The notes beneath the pieces were generated by a model. That model worked only from the letters and a program-made list of their open reading frames with translations, was not told the origin of the DNA and searched no databases. This document shows positions 57,250 through 64,000 of a stretch of 64,000 nt of DNA, one piece after another. The DNA is taken from the NCBI RefSeq assembly GCF_005233835.1, contig NZ_SZQA01000007.1:62001-126000 (forward strand), given 5' to 3'. The stretch is from Herbidospora galbida (lineage in GTDB: Bacteria; Actinomycetota; Actinomycetes; Streptosporangiales; Streptosporangiaceae). Position numbers and translations under genes: made by a program. Every line of letters begins with the position of its first letter. Position 1 is the first letter of the stretch.

Positions 57250-58133
57250 CCAGCCTGACCACGGGCGCGGCCCGCACCCTGGCGACGACGACCAAGACCC
57301 GGCCGCAGACGGCGTCGACGACCCCGCGCCTGCTGCTGGACATCCTGGAGTGGCGCGACCTGCCGGGCGGAACCTACCGGCGCACCAGCACTCTGCGCCG
57401 CACGATCGCCCGGAGAGGCAGCTCCCAGCCGGGCGTCCAGGTGACGGCGGGCCACACGGGCGAGCCGGAGATCCCCGGCATGTACGTCGAATACGGCCAC
57501 CCCCCGCGCGAGTACGAGCTGACCGCCGCCCAGACGATCATGCGCGTGCACCGCCGGGTGGGCGACCTCTACAACGACCCGCACGACCAGTACGAGCAGC
57601 AGCTCCGGCTGACCCTCGACGCCCTGGCCGAACGCAGGGAACTCGACCTCGCCCGCGAGCTCCTCCAGGCGCCGCCCGACCGCCACCGCGTCACCACGGC
57701 GCAGGGCCCGCCCACCCCGCTCGACCTGGACAACCTCATCTGCAAGCAGACCTCGCCGCGCTACCTCCTCGCCCACCCGCGCGCCATCGCCGCCTTCGGC
57801 CGCGAGTGCAACCGGATGGGCGTCCGGCCCGACGAGGTCGACTTCGGGGGCCGCGCGGTCCTCGGCTGGCGCGGCCTGCCGTTCCTGCCGTGCGACAAAC
57901 TGCCGATCGCCGCCGACCACACGACGAGCATCCTGGTCGTGCGGCCGGGGGACCGGCGGCAGGGCGTGGTGGGGCTGCGCCCGTCGGAGACCCCGGTGGT
58001 CCGCGAACTCGGCACCTCGCGCCAGGCCGTCACCGAATACCTGGTGAGCGAGTACTACGGGGTGGCCGTGCTGATCCCCAACGCCGTCTGCGCCCTCGAC
58101 GGAGTGCAGGTGGTGCGTACTTCGACGCACTGA
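57234..58133 (+). CDS. family 2 encapsulin shell protein lacking the nucleotide-binding domain
   Basis: A 299-residue paralog of the shell at 53894. It aligns directly across the missing insertion: TPRLLLDILEWRDLPGGTYR, then a short link, then GHTGEPEIPGMYVEYGHPPR and [20 protein letters not shown]. Only the cNMP-binding insertion and part of the N-arm are absent, so it is a true second shell type rather than a fragment. GTG 57234 has GAGAGGAG upstream and overlaps the cyclase stop by 16 nt. Two shell types in one operon suggest a mixed capsid. Confidence 0.88.
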   Translation: MATSLTSLTTGAARTLATTTKTRPQTASTTPRLLLDILEWRDLPGGTYRRTSTLRRTIARRGSSQPGVQVTAGHTGEPEIPGMYVEYGHPPREYELTAAQTIMRVHRRVGDLYNDPHDQYEQQLRLTLDALAERRELDLARELLQAPPDRHRVTTAQGPPTPLDLDNLICKQTSPRYLLAHPRAIAAFGRECNRMGVRPDEVDFGGRAVLGWRGLPFLPCDKLPIAADHTTSILVVRPGDRRQGVVGLRPSETPVVRELGTSRQAVTEYLVSEYYGVAVLIPNAVCALDGVQVVRTSTH

Positions 58134-58154
58134 GCATTCCGCCACCGACCCCGC

Positions 58155-58196
58155 GTCCTCTCCCGCCGAGAGTGGGCCTCCCGGCGAGGAGAGGAC
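58155..58196 (+). promoter_or_regulatory. inverted repeat masking the acyltransferase ribosome site
   Basis: GTCCTCTCCCGCCG (58155-58168) pairs with CGGCGAGGAGAGGAC (58182-58196), one bulge, 13-nt loop. The right arm contains the GGAGAGG ribosome site and ends one base before GTG 58197. It could end the encapsulin operon, or act as a translational switch for the next gene. Confidence 0.6.
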
Positions 58197-59228
58197 GTGG
58201 CGGCGATGGAGACCCGGCAGCGAGCGATCTGGGCCGACGCGGCCAAGGGCGTCTGCATTCTGCTGGTCGTGCTGTGGCACACGGTCAGCAAGAGTCACCT
58301 GCGGATCGACTGGACGTCGGCCGGCCCGTTCCCGGCCCTGTGGGGCGTCTTCGGCGACGCGCTGATGACGTTGCGGATGCCGCTGTTCTTCACCATCTCG
58401 GGGATGTTCGCGCTGAGCGCGTACCGGAAGCCGTGGGGCCAGGTGATCAGGTCGAGGGTGGCCAGGTTCCTCTACCTCTACCTGGCCTGGATGCTCGTCC
58501 ACACCGCGATCTTCTGGTTCACCCCCGCGTTCGACACCCTGAGCGCCCGCAGCGCCGGCGAGTTCGCCGAACAGCTCCTGATCACTCCGCCCAACCTCTG
58601 GTACCTGTACGCGCTGGCCGTCTACTTCGCCGCCGCGAAACTCCTGCACCGGATCCCGGTCCCGGTGATCCTGGGCGCGGCCGCCCTGCTCGCGGTCGTC
58701 ACCGCCGCCGGCGTGTTCGACACCCCCGGGAACCGCGGCTCCCTGCTCCAGAACTTCGTCTTCTTCCTGATGGGCCTGCACCTGCGCCCCTGGGCCGAAC
58801 GAGTGGCCCAGACCACGACCTGGCGCCGCACCGCGATCGTCGGCCTGGTGTACGGAGCCGCGCTCGCCGCCATGCTCCTGCTGTCGGCCCAGCGGATCCC
58901 GACCGTGTGGACCCTGGTCTCCCTGCTGGCGACGGTCTTCGGCCTCTCGGCGGCCCCCCTGCTCGGCCGCCTGACCCTGATCGGCGAGGGCCTGGCCTGG
59001 CTGGGCCGCCGCACCCTGCCGATCTACGTCGTCCACATGCCGCTCCTGGCCGTCCTGCATACGACCACGTCGGGCCTCCTGGACGAGGCCCCGCTGGTGG
59101 TCGCCGCCCTCTACCCGGCGGCGGTGACGGCCGCACTGGTCACGACCTGCCTGCTGATCGACCGGGTGCTCCCGGCGTGGCTGACGGACCTGCCGGAGCG
59201 CCGCCGGGAACCGGCGCTCACCTCATGA
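58197..59228 (+). CDS. membrane acyltransferase (acyltransferase 3 family)
   Basis: A 343-residue integral membrane protein with about ten hydrophobic segments. It starts RAIWADAAKGVCILLVVLWH, the conserved His-containing first helix of AT3/OafB-type acyltransferases, and has RMPLFFTISGMFALSAYRKP. These enzymes O-acetylate cell-surface glycans or antibiotics. GTG 58197 follows the hairpin-masked ribosome site; ATG 58206 is in frame. It may be unrelated to the encapsulin operon. Confidence 0.85.
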   Translation: MAAMETRQRAIWADAAKGVCILLVVLWHTVSKSHLRIDWTSAGPFPALWGVFGDALMTLRMPLFFTISGMFALSAYRKPWGQVIRSRVARFLYLYLAWMLVHTAIFWFTPAFDTLSARSAGEFAEQLLITPPNLWYLYALAVYFAAAKLLHRIPVPVILGAAALLAVVTAAGVFDTPGNRGSLLQNFVFFLMGLHLRPWAERVAQTTTWRRTAIVGLVYGAALAAMLLLSAQRIPTVWTLVSLLATVFGLSAAPLLGRLTLIGEGLAWLGRRTLPIYVVHMPLLAVLHTTTSGLLDEAPLVVAALYPAAVTAALVTTCLLIDRVLPAWLTDLPERRREPALTS

Positions 59229-59763
59229 GGCGGTCGGCGTGGTGGTCGATCAGGTGGCGGGCCGCGAACGTCAGGTCGTGTTCCACGGCCTCCGCCAGGG
59301 TCAGCCACTTGTACGCGTCGCCCTCGCCCTCGTCGAGCGCCACCGGCGGTTCCGTGCCGACCGTCGTCAGGAAGGTGTGCCACACGTGGCCGTCGGCGCC
59401 CCGGCGGCACTGGTCGCCGTCGATGGGCTCGGTGGCGATCGGCGACAGCGACACCGCCCGCAGGCCGGTCTCCTCCTGGAGTTCGCGGGCTGCGCTGACC
59501 TGCGGCGACTCGCCGTGTTCGACGTGGCCGGCGGGGATGGTCAGCGCGTAGGGGAAGGCGATCCGGTTGAAGAACAGGAACCGGCCCGACGGGTCGCGGA
59601 CGAAGACGCCCGCCGTCTCGTGCCACATCCGCAGGGCCGTGTCGACGATCAGCGAGCGATCGGCGGTCTGGCCGCAGGTGGTGCAGCGGCAGCGGACGCG
59701 GCCCGACTCGGTGTGGCGCTCGACCGTCTCGGCGTCGCAGTGCAGGCAGTATTCGTGGCGCAT
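59218..59763 (-). CDS. Nudix hydrolase with zinc ribbon (NADH pyrophosphatase-like)
   Basis: A 181-residue protein. The N-terminal zinc ribbon is CLHCDAETVERHTES followed by CRCTTCG. The Nudix box is GHVEHGESPQVSAARELQEE followed by TGL. This resembles NudC-type enzymes in miniature, but the NAD-specific SQPWPFPxS motif is not seen, so the substrate is open. Its 3' end overlaps the convergent acyltransferase gene by 11 nt. Confidence 0.85.
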   Translation of the reverse strand: MRHEYCLHCDAETVERHTESGRVRCRCTTCGQTADRSLIVDTALRMWHETAGVFVRDPSGRFLFFNRIAFPYALTIPAGHVEHGESPQVSAARELQEETGLRAVSLSPIATEPIDGDQCRRGADGHVWHTFLTTVGTEPPVALDEGEGDAYKWLTLAEAVEHDLTFAARHLIDHHADRLMR

Positions 59764-59848
59764 GGGCGGAGCCCACCCCCTCGTGATGGATACGCCTCTA
59801 TCCTCCCGGACGGTTCAGCGGCGCGCCGGGATCGGAGACAATCCGCAG

Positions 59849-61720
59849 GTGTTCAAGGGCAAGCACGCCGAAATGGAGCTCGACGAAGACGACTCCCTCC
59901 CGATCCTCGACCTGGCCAGGACCGAGGGCTTCGAGGTCTTCGCCGAACGGGTCGACCAGGGCGACGAGGTCGCCCAGCGGTTGCTCGACGAATGGGGAGT
60001 CGACGACCTCTACACCGAGAAGGGCTACCAGGCCTGGTTCGGCAAGGTCCACGGCGTCGGCGAGGCCACCACCCCCGGCGAGCTGCTGGTGGCCCTCGAC
60101 AGCGTGCCGTACAAGGACGACGGCATCGTCTGGACGGCCCTCGCCCGGCTGCTCGGCTTCCCTCCCGGCACCGCCTCGGCCGAGAAGATCCTGGCCGGCA
60201 CGGTCGTCAAGCACGTCATGGACGCCGACGAGGGCGTCCGCGACGAGATCGAGGAGTTCTTCGGCGCCATCGGCGAGGACCTCGACGTCTACGACCTGGA
60301 GCTGGCCCGGCAGGGCGGCACGGCCATCTTGGGCGACCCGGCGACCGACGAGCCGGAGGTGGCGCGGGGCCGGTTGAACGACAAGATCAGGCTGGCCACC
60401 GCGGCCCGGCTCAAGGACATCAAAGACGGCATGGTCGCCGGGGTCCGCGTCAACACCGCGGAGCAGCGGTCGCTCGACCGGCTGGCGTGGGTGCTGGCCA
60501 ACCTGAAGTCCAGTCGCGAGTGCGTTGCCGTGGTGACCCTGCTGGAAGACGAGATCCGGCTGTTCGCCAACGCGGCCGACGCCCAGCTCGCCGGCGACTT
60601 CAAGCGGCTCTTCGACGCGGCGGCGAAGGGCCGGCAGGCCGCCTCGGCCGACATCTCCGCCCTGTTCGACGAGATGGTCGCCCAGAAACTGGAGGTCCGC
60701 GTCCTGAAGCAGGGCAAGGTCCCCGACGACATCCTGCGCCGGGGGGAGCGGCGGCTCCGCAAGACGCTCGACTACCTGGCCTCCCTGGAGAAGAGCTGGG
60801 ACGACCTGCGGGTGATGACCCACCGGGCCGCGAACGGGATGAAGATCCACGCCGAGACCCAGGCCGGTGACGTGCTGCTGCGGCAGCGCGCCGCCGCCCT
60901 GGGAGAAGAGGCGGGCTGGTCGGACGACGAGGACCTCGAGAAGCGGGAGGCGGCGCTCCGAGACAAGATCGACGACGGGAAGCGGGCGCGGCTCACCCGG
61001 CGGGTCACCGACGCCAAGATCGCGATCGGCATCTCCAAGCTGTGCTGTTTCAAGTGCTGGCTCATGATCCGCGCGCTGCGCGCCAAGGACATCAGCATCG
61101 CGCCGTCGGGCACCCATCTCAAGACCTACCCGGCCGGCTGGCCGGCCCCCGCCAGCCTGACCCGGCCCTCGCTGCTGCGCGCCTTCCTGCAGATCCCGGA
61201 CGACCCGAAGAAGCGCACCGACGCCGACGAGTACCTGCTGAACGCGATGTCGACCACCGACGGACGCGCGGCGATCATCTCGGAGATCGTCAGATACTCC
61301 GACAAGGGCCAGATGGAGTCCGGCTACGAGTCCAGCGAGGACGAGGGCGAGGGCGGGCTCACGCTCTGGCAGAACTACTACGGCGACGGCGGCGGCGTCG
61401 TGCAGCCGGCCCCGGTGCGCAAGCCGGTGAAGAAGGCGGTCAGGAAGCCCGTCCAGAAGGCGGAGACCACGCCCACGCCGAAGCAGCTCGTCCGGACGCC
61501 GACCCCCCGGAAGGTGGTCGAGCGCGAGCCGGCGCCGAGGGTCGACGACGCCGAGCCCCGCCCGCCGACCCGGGTGACCCGGTCGAGCGGCCTCCGGCTG
61601 CCCGAGGTCAAGGACGTCGGCGATCCGCCCGTGGTCCGTTTCGTCAAGCGCAAGGCGAACAACCAGGCCACCCCGAAGAGCGACCCGAAGAAGCGGAACA
61701 CCCGGAAGAAGTCGACGTAG
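59849..61720 (+). CDS. deaminase-fold (OTT_1508-like) protein, unknown function
   Basis: About 623 residues with no signal peptide. A helical N-terminal region (~1-310) precedes a deaminase-like core: H334-A-E336 in KIHAETQAGDVLL and C400-F-K-C403 in SKLCCFKCWLMIRAL, then SGTHLKTYPAGWPAP, the HAE/CxxC zinc pattern and trailing THxKxYPxW mark of OTT_1508-type deaminases. The C-terminal ~100 residues are disordered and very basic (KPVKKAVRKPVQKAE, KSDPKKRNTRKKST), suited to nucleic-acid binding. GTG 59849 is the preferred start; ATG 59786 and 59873 are in frame. Substrate is unknown. Confidence 0.78.
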   Translation: MFKGKHAEMELDEDDSLPILDLARTEGFEVFAERVDQGDEVAQRLLDEWGVDDLYTEKGYQAWFGKVHGVGEATTPGELLVALDSVPYKDDGIVWTALARLLGFPPGTASAEKILAGTVVKHVMDADEGVRDEIEEFFGAIGEDLDVYDLELARQGGTAILGDPATDEPEVARGRLNDKIRLATAARLKDIKDGMVAGVRVNTAEQRSLDRLAWVLANLKSSRECVAVVTLLEDEIRLFANAADAQLAGDFKRLFDAAAKGRQAASADISALFDEMVAQKLEVRVLKQGKVPDDILRRGERRLRKTLDYLASLEKSWDDLRVMTHRAANGMKIHAETQAGDVLLRQRAAALGEEAGWSDDEDLEKREAALRDKIDDGKRARLTRRVTDAKIAIGISKLCCFKCWLMIRALRAKDISIAPSGTHLKTYPAGWPAPASLTRPSLLRAFLQIPDDPKKRTDADEYLLNAMSTTDGRAAIISEIVRYSDKGQMESGYESSEDEGEGGLTLWQNYYGDGGGVVQPAPVRKPVKKAVRKPVQKAETTPTPKQLVRTPTPRKVVEREPAPRVDDAEPRPPTRVTRSSGLRLPEVKDVGDPPVVRFVKRKANNQATPKSDPKKRNTRKKST

Positions 61721-62305
61721 TCAGCGGGGGCAGAGCAGCCCGAGGGTGTCGTCGACGCCCTGGTAGACGCCCTCGATGGGCAGCCGTCCGCTGATCCAGG
61801 CGCGTAGGCCCTGGTCGGCGACGGCGCGCAGGGTCGACACGACGGTCTCGTCCACGCCGTCGACGGCCGCGCGCATGACGTCGGCGAACAGGGTGTCGAG
61901 CGGGGCGTAGACCTCGGCGGCGCGGGGGTCGTCGGTCGTCTGCAGGACGATCATGAGGCGGTAGAACTGCGGCTGCGTCTGGAACGCGCGGATGGCGGCG
62001 TGCAGGACCGACCGCAGCCGGTCGGCGTCGGTGTCGCCCGCCGGGGGGTGGCGGTCGAGCCTGCGGCGCAGGCCGTCCTGCCACTCGTCGAAGACGGCGG
62101 CGAAGAGGTGTTCCTTGGAGGAGAAATACCGGTAGAGGGTGCCGAGCGCGACCTCGGCGTCGCGGGCCACGTCGGAGACCTTGATCTTGTCGTAGTCGCC
62201 GCCCGACAGGCCGCGCAGACCGGTCCTGACGATGCGGGCGCGGCGTTCACGCTGGTCCTTGCGGAGCGATTCCGGCGCCGCCGGGCCCGGCACGTCGGTG
62301 ACCAT
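61721..62305 (-). CDS. TetR-family regulator
   Basis: A 194-residue TetR protein. The HTH is KIKVSDVARDAEVALGTLYR followed by YFSSKEHLFAAVFDEWQDGL. AGGAG lies nine bases before ATG 62305; an upstream extension to 62407 runs into the PadR promoter. It ends one base after the deaminase gene on the opposite strand. It is divergent from the PadR gene, and its targets are unknown. Confidence 0.88.
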   Translation of the reverse strand: MVTDVPGPAAPESLRKDQRERRARIVRTGLRGLSGGDYDKIKVSDVARDAEVALGTLYRYFSSKEHLFAAVFDEWQDGLRRRLDRHPPAGDTDADRLRSVLHAAIRAFQTQPQFYRLMIVLQTTDDPRAAEVYAPLDTLFADVMRAAVDGVDETVVSTLRAVADQGLRAWISGRLPIEGVYQGVDDTLGLLCPR

Positions 62306-62391
62306 CGCGGAGTTCTCCTGATCGGGTGGGAAATTTCGATCTAGGTTACCGGTCCGGCCGCCGTAATGATCATGAAATCGCCGGACTTGTT

Positions 62392-62412
62392 GTACTGTGC
62401 GGCGCACAGTAC
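62392..62412. promoter_or_regulatory. 21-bp palindromic PadR-type operator
   Basis: GTACTGTGC (62392-62400), spacer GGC, GCACAGTAC (62404-62412): perfect 9-bp arms. It lies 13 nt before the PadR start and is the only strong palindrome in the intergenic gap, so PadR autoregulation is likely. Confidence 0.78.
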
Positions 62413-62425
62413 TGTGTGGAGCATC

Positions 62426-62737
62426 ATGGAACTCGAACTCCGGCGTGGCGTGATCGTGCTGGCGGTCCTCTCCCAGCTCGGCGACTTCCGCTACGGCTAC
62501 GAGCTGCGCCAGGCCCTCGCCGAGCAGGGCATGGCGATCGAAGAGGGCACCCTCTACCCGCTGCTGCGCCGCCTGGAGAGCCAGGGCGCGCTGGTCAGCG
62601 AGTGGCGGACCGACGGCGGCTCGCCCCGCCGCTACTACACGCTCAGCGACGACGGCCGGGCCCTGCGCGCCCGGCTGGCCGGCTCATGGCGGGAACTCAC
62701 CGCCACCATGGAGAAGCTTCTCGAGGGAGCGTCATGA
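62426..62737 (+). CDS. PadR-family regulator
   Basis: A 103-residue PadR winged-helix protein (RRGVIVLAVLSQLGDFRYGY; EEGTLYPLLRRLESQGALVS; PRRYYTLSDDGRALRARL). GGAG precedes ATG 62426. The stop overlaps the membrane protein start (ATGA at 62734), the common PadR-HAAS arrangement in which PadR represses a membrane sensor partner and itself. Confidence 0.92.
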   Translation: MELELRRGVIVLAVLSQLGDFRYGYELRQALAEQGMAIEEGTLYPLLRRLESQGALVSEWRTDGGSPRRYYTLSDDGRALRARLAGSWRELTATMEKLLEGAS

Positions 62738-63588
62738 ACGCCGATCAGCTCATCGACTCCTATGTCGCCGACGTCGCGCGGCGGCTGCCCCGCCGCCAGC
62801 GCGCCGACGTGGCCGCCGAACTGCGCTCGATCCTCCTGGACGAACTGGGCGACCGCACCGACCCCGACGCCGCCCGCCGGGTCGTCGACGCCTTCGGCCG
62901 CCCCGCCGAGGCCGCCGCGCGCTACCGGCCGCCGCTGGTCCTGCTCGACCCGGCCGACTCCCGGCCGTTCCTGCGCTGGTCGCTGATCGGCCTGGCGGTC
63001 ATCTGGGCGCTGGGGGCGGCGTCGGTCGCCCAGGAGCCGGGCCCCAACCCGGTCGCCTCGTGGTGGCTCGGCGTCGTCATCCCGTCGCTGTGGTGGCCGG
63101 GCGTGCTGTTCACGGGGTTCGCCGTGGGGGCGTACACGCGGCGCAGATGGCCCGAACGGGCGCGGTGGCGCCCGCGCCCGGCCGACACCGGCCACGTCAA
63201 CCGCTGGGGTCACGCCGCCGCGTGGGTCTTCTACGTCGGCGGCACGATCGCGCTGGTCACCCTGCCGTGGCTGCACTACGACCCGGCCTTCCACGCCCGG
63301 CGCGGCCCTTGGGTGCTGGCGTTGCTGATCGTCCATCTGGTCCTGTACGCCGTCGTCATCGCCCAGGGCCGCTGGAACTCACTGACCCGGCGGCTCGACA
63401 TCGGCCTGAACCTGCTCGTCGGGGGAGTGCTGGTCTGGGCCATGGCGGCCGGGGCGGTCTTCGTCGAGGCGTGGGTCGACGACCTCGTGAAGTTCGTCGT
63501 GATCGTGATCCTGCTGGTGACCGCTTTCGACGTCGTCCAGAAGACGCGGCGCGAACTCCGTCAGCACGGCCTCAGTTCGTCGACGTAG
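62734..63588 (+). CDS. HAAS-type membrane protein, PadR partner
   Basis: A 284-residue protein. The N-terminal ~70 residues match the HAAS/DUF1700-type helical domain (DQLIDSYVADVARRLPRRQR, LRSILLDELGDR, VDAFGRPAEAAARY). About six hydrophobic segments follow. Such proteins are encoded after PadR and are thought to respond to envelope signals. The 3' end overlaps a convergent gene by 28 nt. Confidence 0.8.
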   Translation: MNADQLIDSYVADVARRLPRRQRADVAAELRSILLDELGDRTDPDAARRVVDAFGRPAEAAARYRPPLVLLDPADSRPFLRWSLIGLAVIWALGAASVAQEPGPNPVASWWLGVVIPSLWWPGVLFTGFAVGAYTRRRWPERARWRPRPADTGHVNRWGHAAAWVFYVGGTIALVTLPWLHYDPAFHARRGPWVLALLIVHLVLYAVVIAQGRWNSLTRRLDIGLNLLVGGVLVWAMAAGAVFVEAWVDDLVKFVVIVILLVTAFDVVQKTRRELRQHGLSSST

Positions 63589-64000
63589 GTCGCCGGGTCG
63601 ACGGCCGAGAACTCGTCGCAGGTGTCGTGGTTCCACAGGCTCCCCGGGTAGAGCGCCGGAGCCTTACGCGGCGACGGCATGCCGGTGACCCGGAAGGGGG
63701 CGCCGCCGTCGTCGATCGTCAGGGTGACCGTCCGCTGCTTCTGCAGCACGTCGGCGACCAGCCGGTATTCGCAGTAGCGGGCGGTCTCCACCTGCACGTC
63801 GAACACCTGCTGCTCGCCCGGCGCGAGCAGCACGGTCTGGGTGTCGAACCAGCTCTGCTCCGACCAGCCGTACTTCTCCATGAACCGGGGGATCGGATGG
63901 CGCGCGTCGAGGTCGAAGGAGAGGTCGACGAGCATCTCGCTGCCCTGCGGCGGCGAGTAGAAGAGGGTCCCGCCGAGGGGCGCGCGGCAGTCGGCGTCGA
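63561..64000 (-). CDS. partial protein, C-terminal 145 residues, unknown
   Basis: The minus frame is open from the window edge to the stop at 63561. It reads DADCRAPLGGTLFYSPPQGS, then EMLVDLSFDLDARHPIPRFM, TVLLAPGEQQVFDVQVETAR and LWNHDTCDEFSAVDPATYVD. The beta-strand-rich pattern and paired Cys suggest an extracytoplasmic domain. The N-terminus is outside the window, so the family and any signal peptide cannot be judged. Confidence 0.7.
   Translation of the reverse strand, partial: DADCRAPLGGTLFYSPPQGSEMLVDLSFDLDARHPIPRFMEKYGWSEQSWFDTQTVLLAPGEQQVFDVQVETARYCEYRLVADVLQKQRTVTLTIDDGGAPFRVTGMPSPRKAPALYPGSLWNHDTCDEFSAVDPATYVDELRPC

Noticed and set aside
1-64000. tRNA, rRNA or known riboswitch
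   Set aside because: No cloverleaf with a TTCRANNC arm, rRNA-like stretch or recognised riboswitch core was noticed; a covariance-model scan would be needed to exclude them fully.

Overview
The window is high-GC DNA (about 70% by eye) with many GTG starts, ATGA/GTGA start-stop overlaps, several apparently leaderless promoters and TTGACA-N17-TAGCGT type promoters. This points to an actinomycete. The gene set (many sugar ABC systems without a local ATPase, DUF4832 proteins, a family 2B encapsulin with a terpene cyclase) would suit the Streptosporangiales or a relative, but the genus cannot be settled from sequence alone. No rRNA, tRNA, CRISPR array, prophage or intact transposase was seen.

Region 1 (1-17.3 kb) is an alpha-galactoside-type saccharide locus. 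A minus-strand operon encodes two large secreted DUF4832-type proteins that share a duplicated C-terminal domain, a GH4 alpha-galactosidase-like enzyme, a DeoR regulator and a methyltransferase. Facing it are two sugar permeases, then a Gfo/Idh/MocA oxidoreductase and a third DUF4832 protein on minus, then the lipoprotein binding protein and a GH36 alpha-galactosidase on plus. A ROK regulator and an L-rhamnose-isomerase-like sugar isomerase close the locus. The permeases and the binding protein are split by two minus genes but carry near-identical promoters.

Region 2 (17.4-28.2 kb) holds a secreted S15 peptidase, a pseudogene scar (a VanX-like remnant against a frameshifted phytase/esterase-like remnant), a secreted protein made of three exact 53-residue repeats, a sigma/anti-sigma/ABC exporter operon, a GH92 alpha-mannosidase without a normal start codon and a GT4 glycosyltransferase.

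Region 3 (28.2-40.4 kb) is a run of small regulated units: an orphan histidine kinase; a phosphonate-type locus (FAD oxidoreductase, GntR, phosphonatase-like hydrolase) around a 16-bp palindrome; a HEPN-like protein with an acidic partner; alpha/beta hydrolase and Nudix genes; a thioredoxin-reductase-like gene plus His-rich methyltransferase opposite an XRE-cupin regulator; a MarR/serine hydrolase pair; and two tandem paralogs of unknown function.

Region 4 (40.3-51.8 kb) is a second saccharide locus: GH116 glycosidase, two paralogous LacI regulators, a binding protein with two permeases, a DUF624-like membrane protein, an FGGY kinase and an L-fucose-isomerase-family enzyme. Two promoters in it carry the same GAAATCGATTTC operator.

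Region 5 (51.8-64 kb) has two coiled-coil proteins (one with 13 heptad repeats), an RTX-type secreted protein, a three-gene nanocompartment operon (encapsulin shell with a cyclic-nucleotide-binding domain, two-domain terpene cyclase, second shell without that domain), an acyltransferase, a Nudix hydrolase, a deaminase-fold protein, a TetR gene, a PadR/membrane-protein pair and a gene cut by the window end.

The most striking items are the two-shell terpene encapsulin operon, a 32-49 bp element repeated at three sugar loci, the three DUF4832 candidate glycosidases, the phosphonate-type locus and the deaminase-fold protein.
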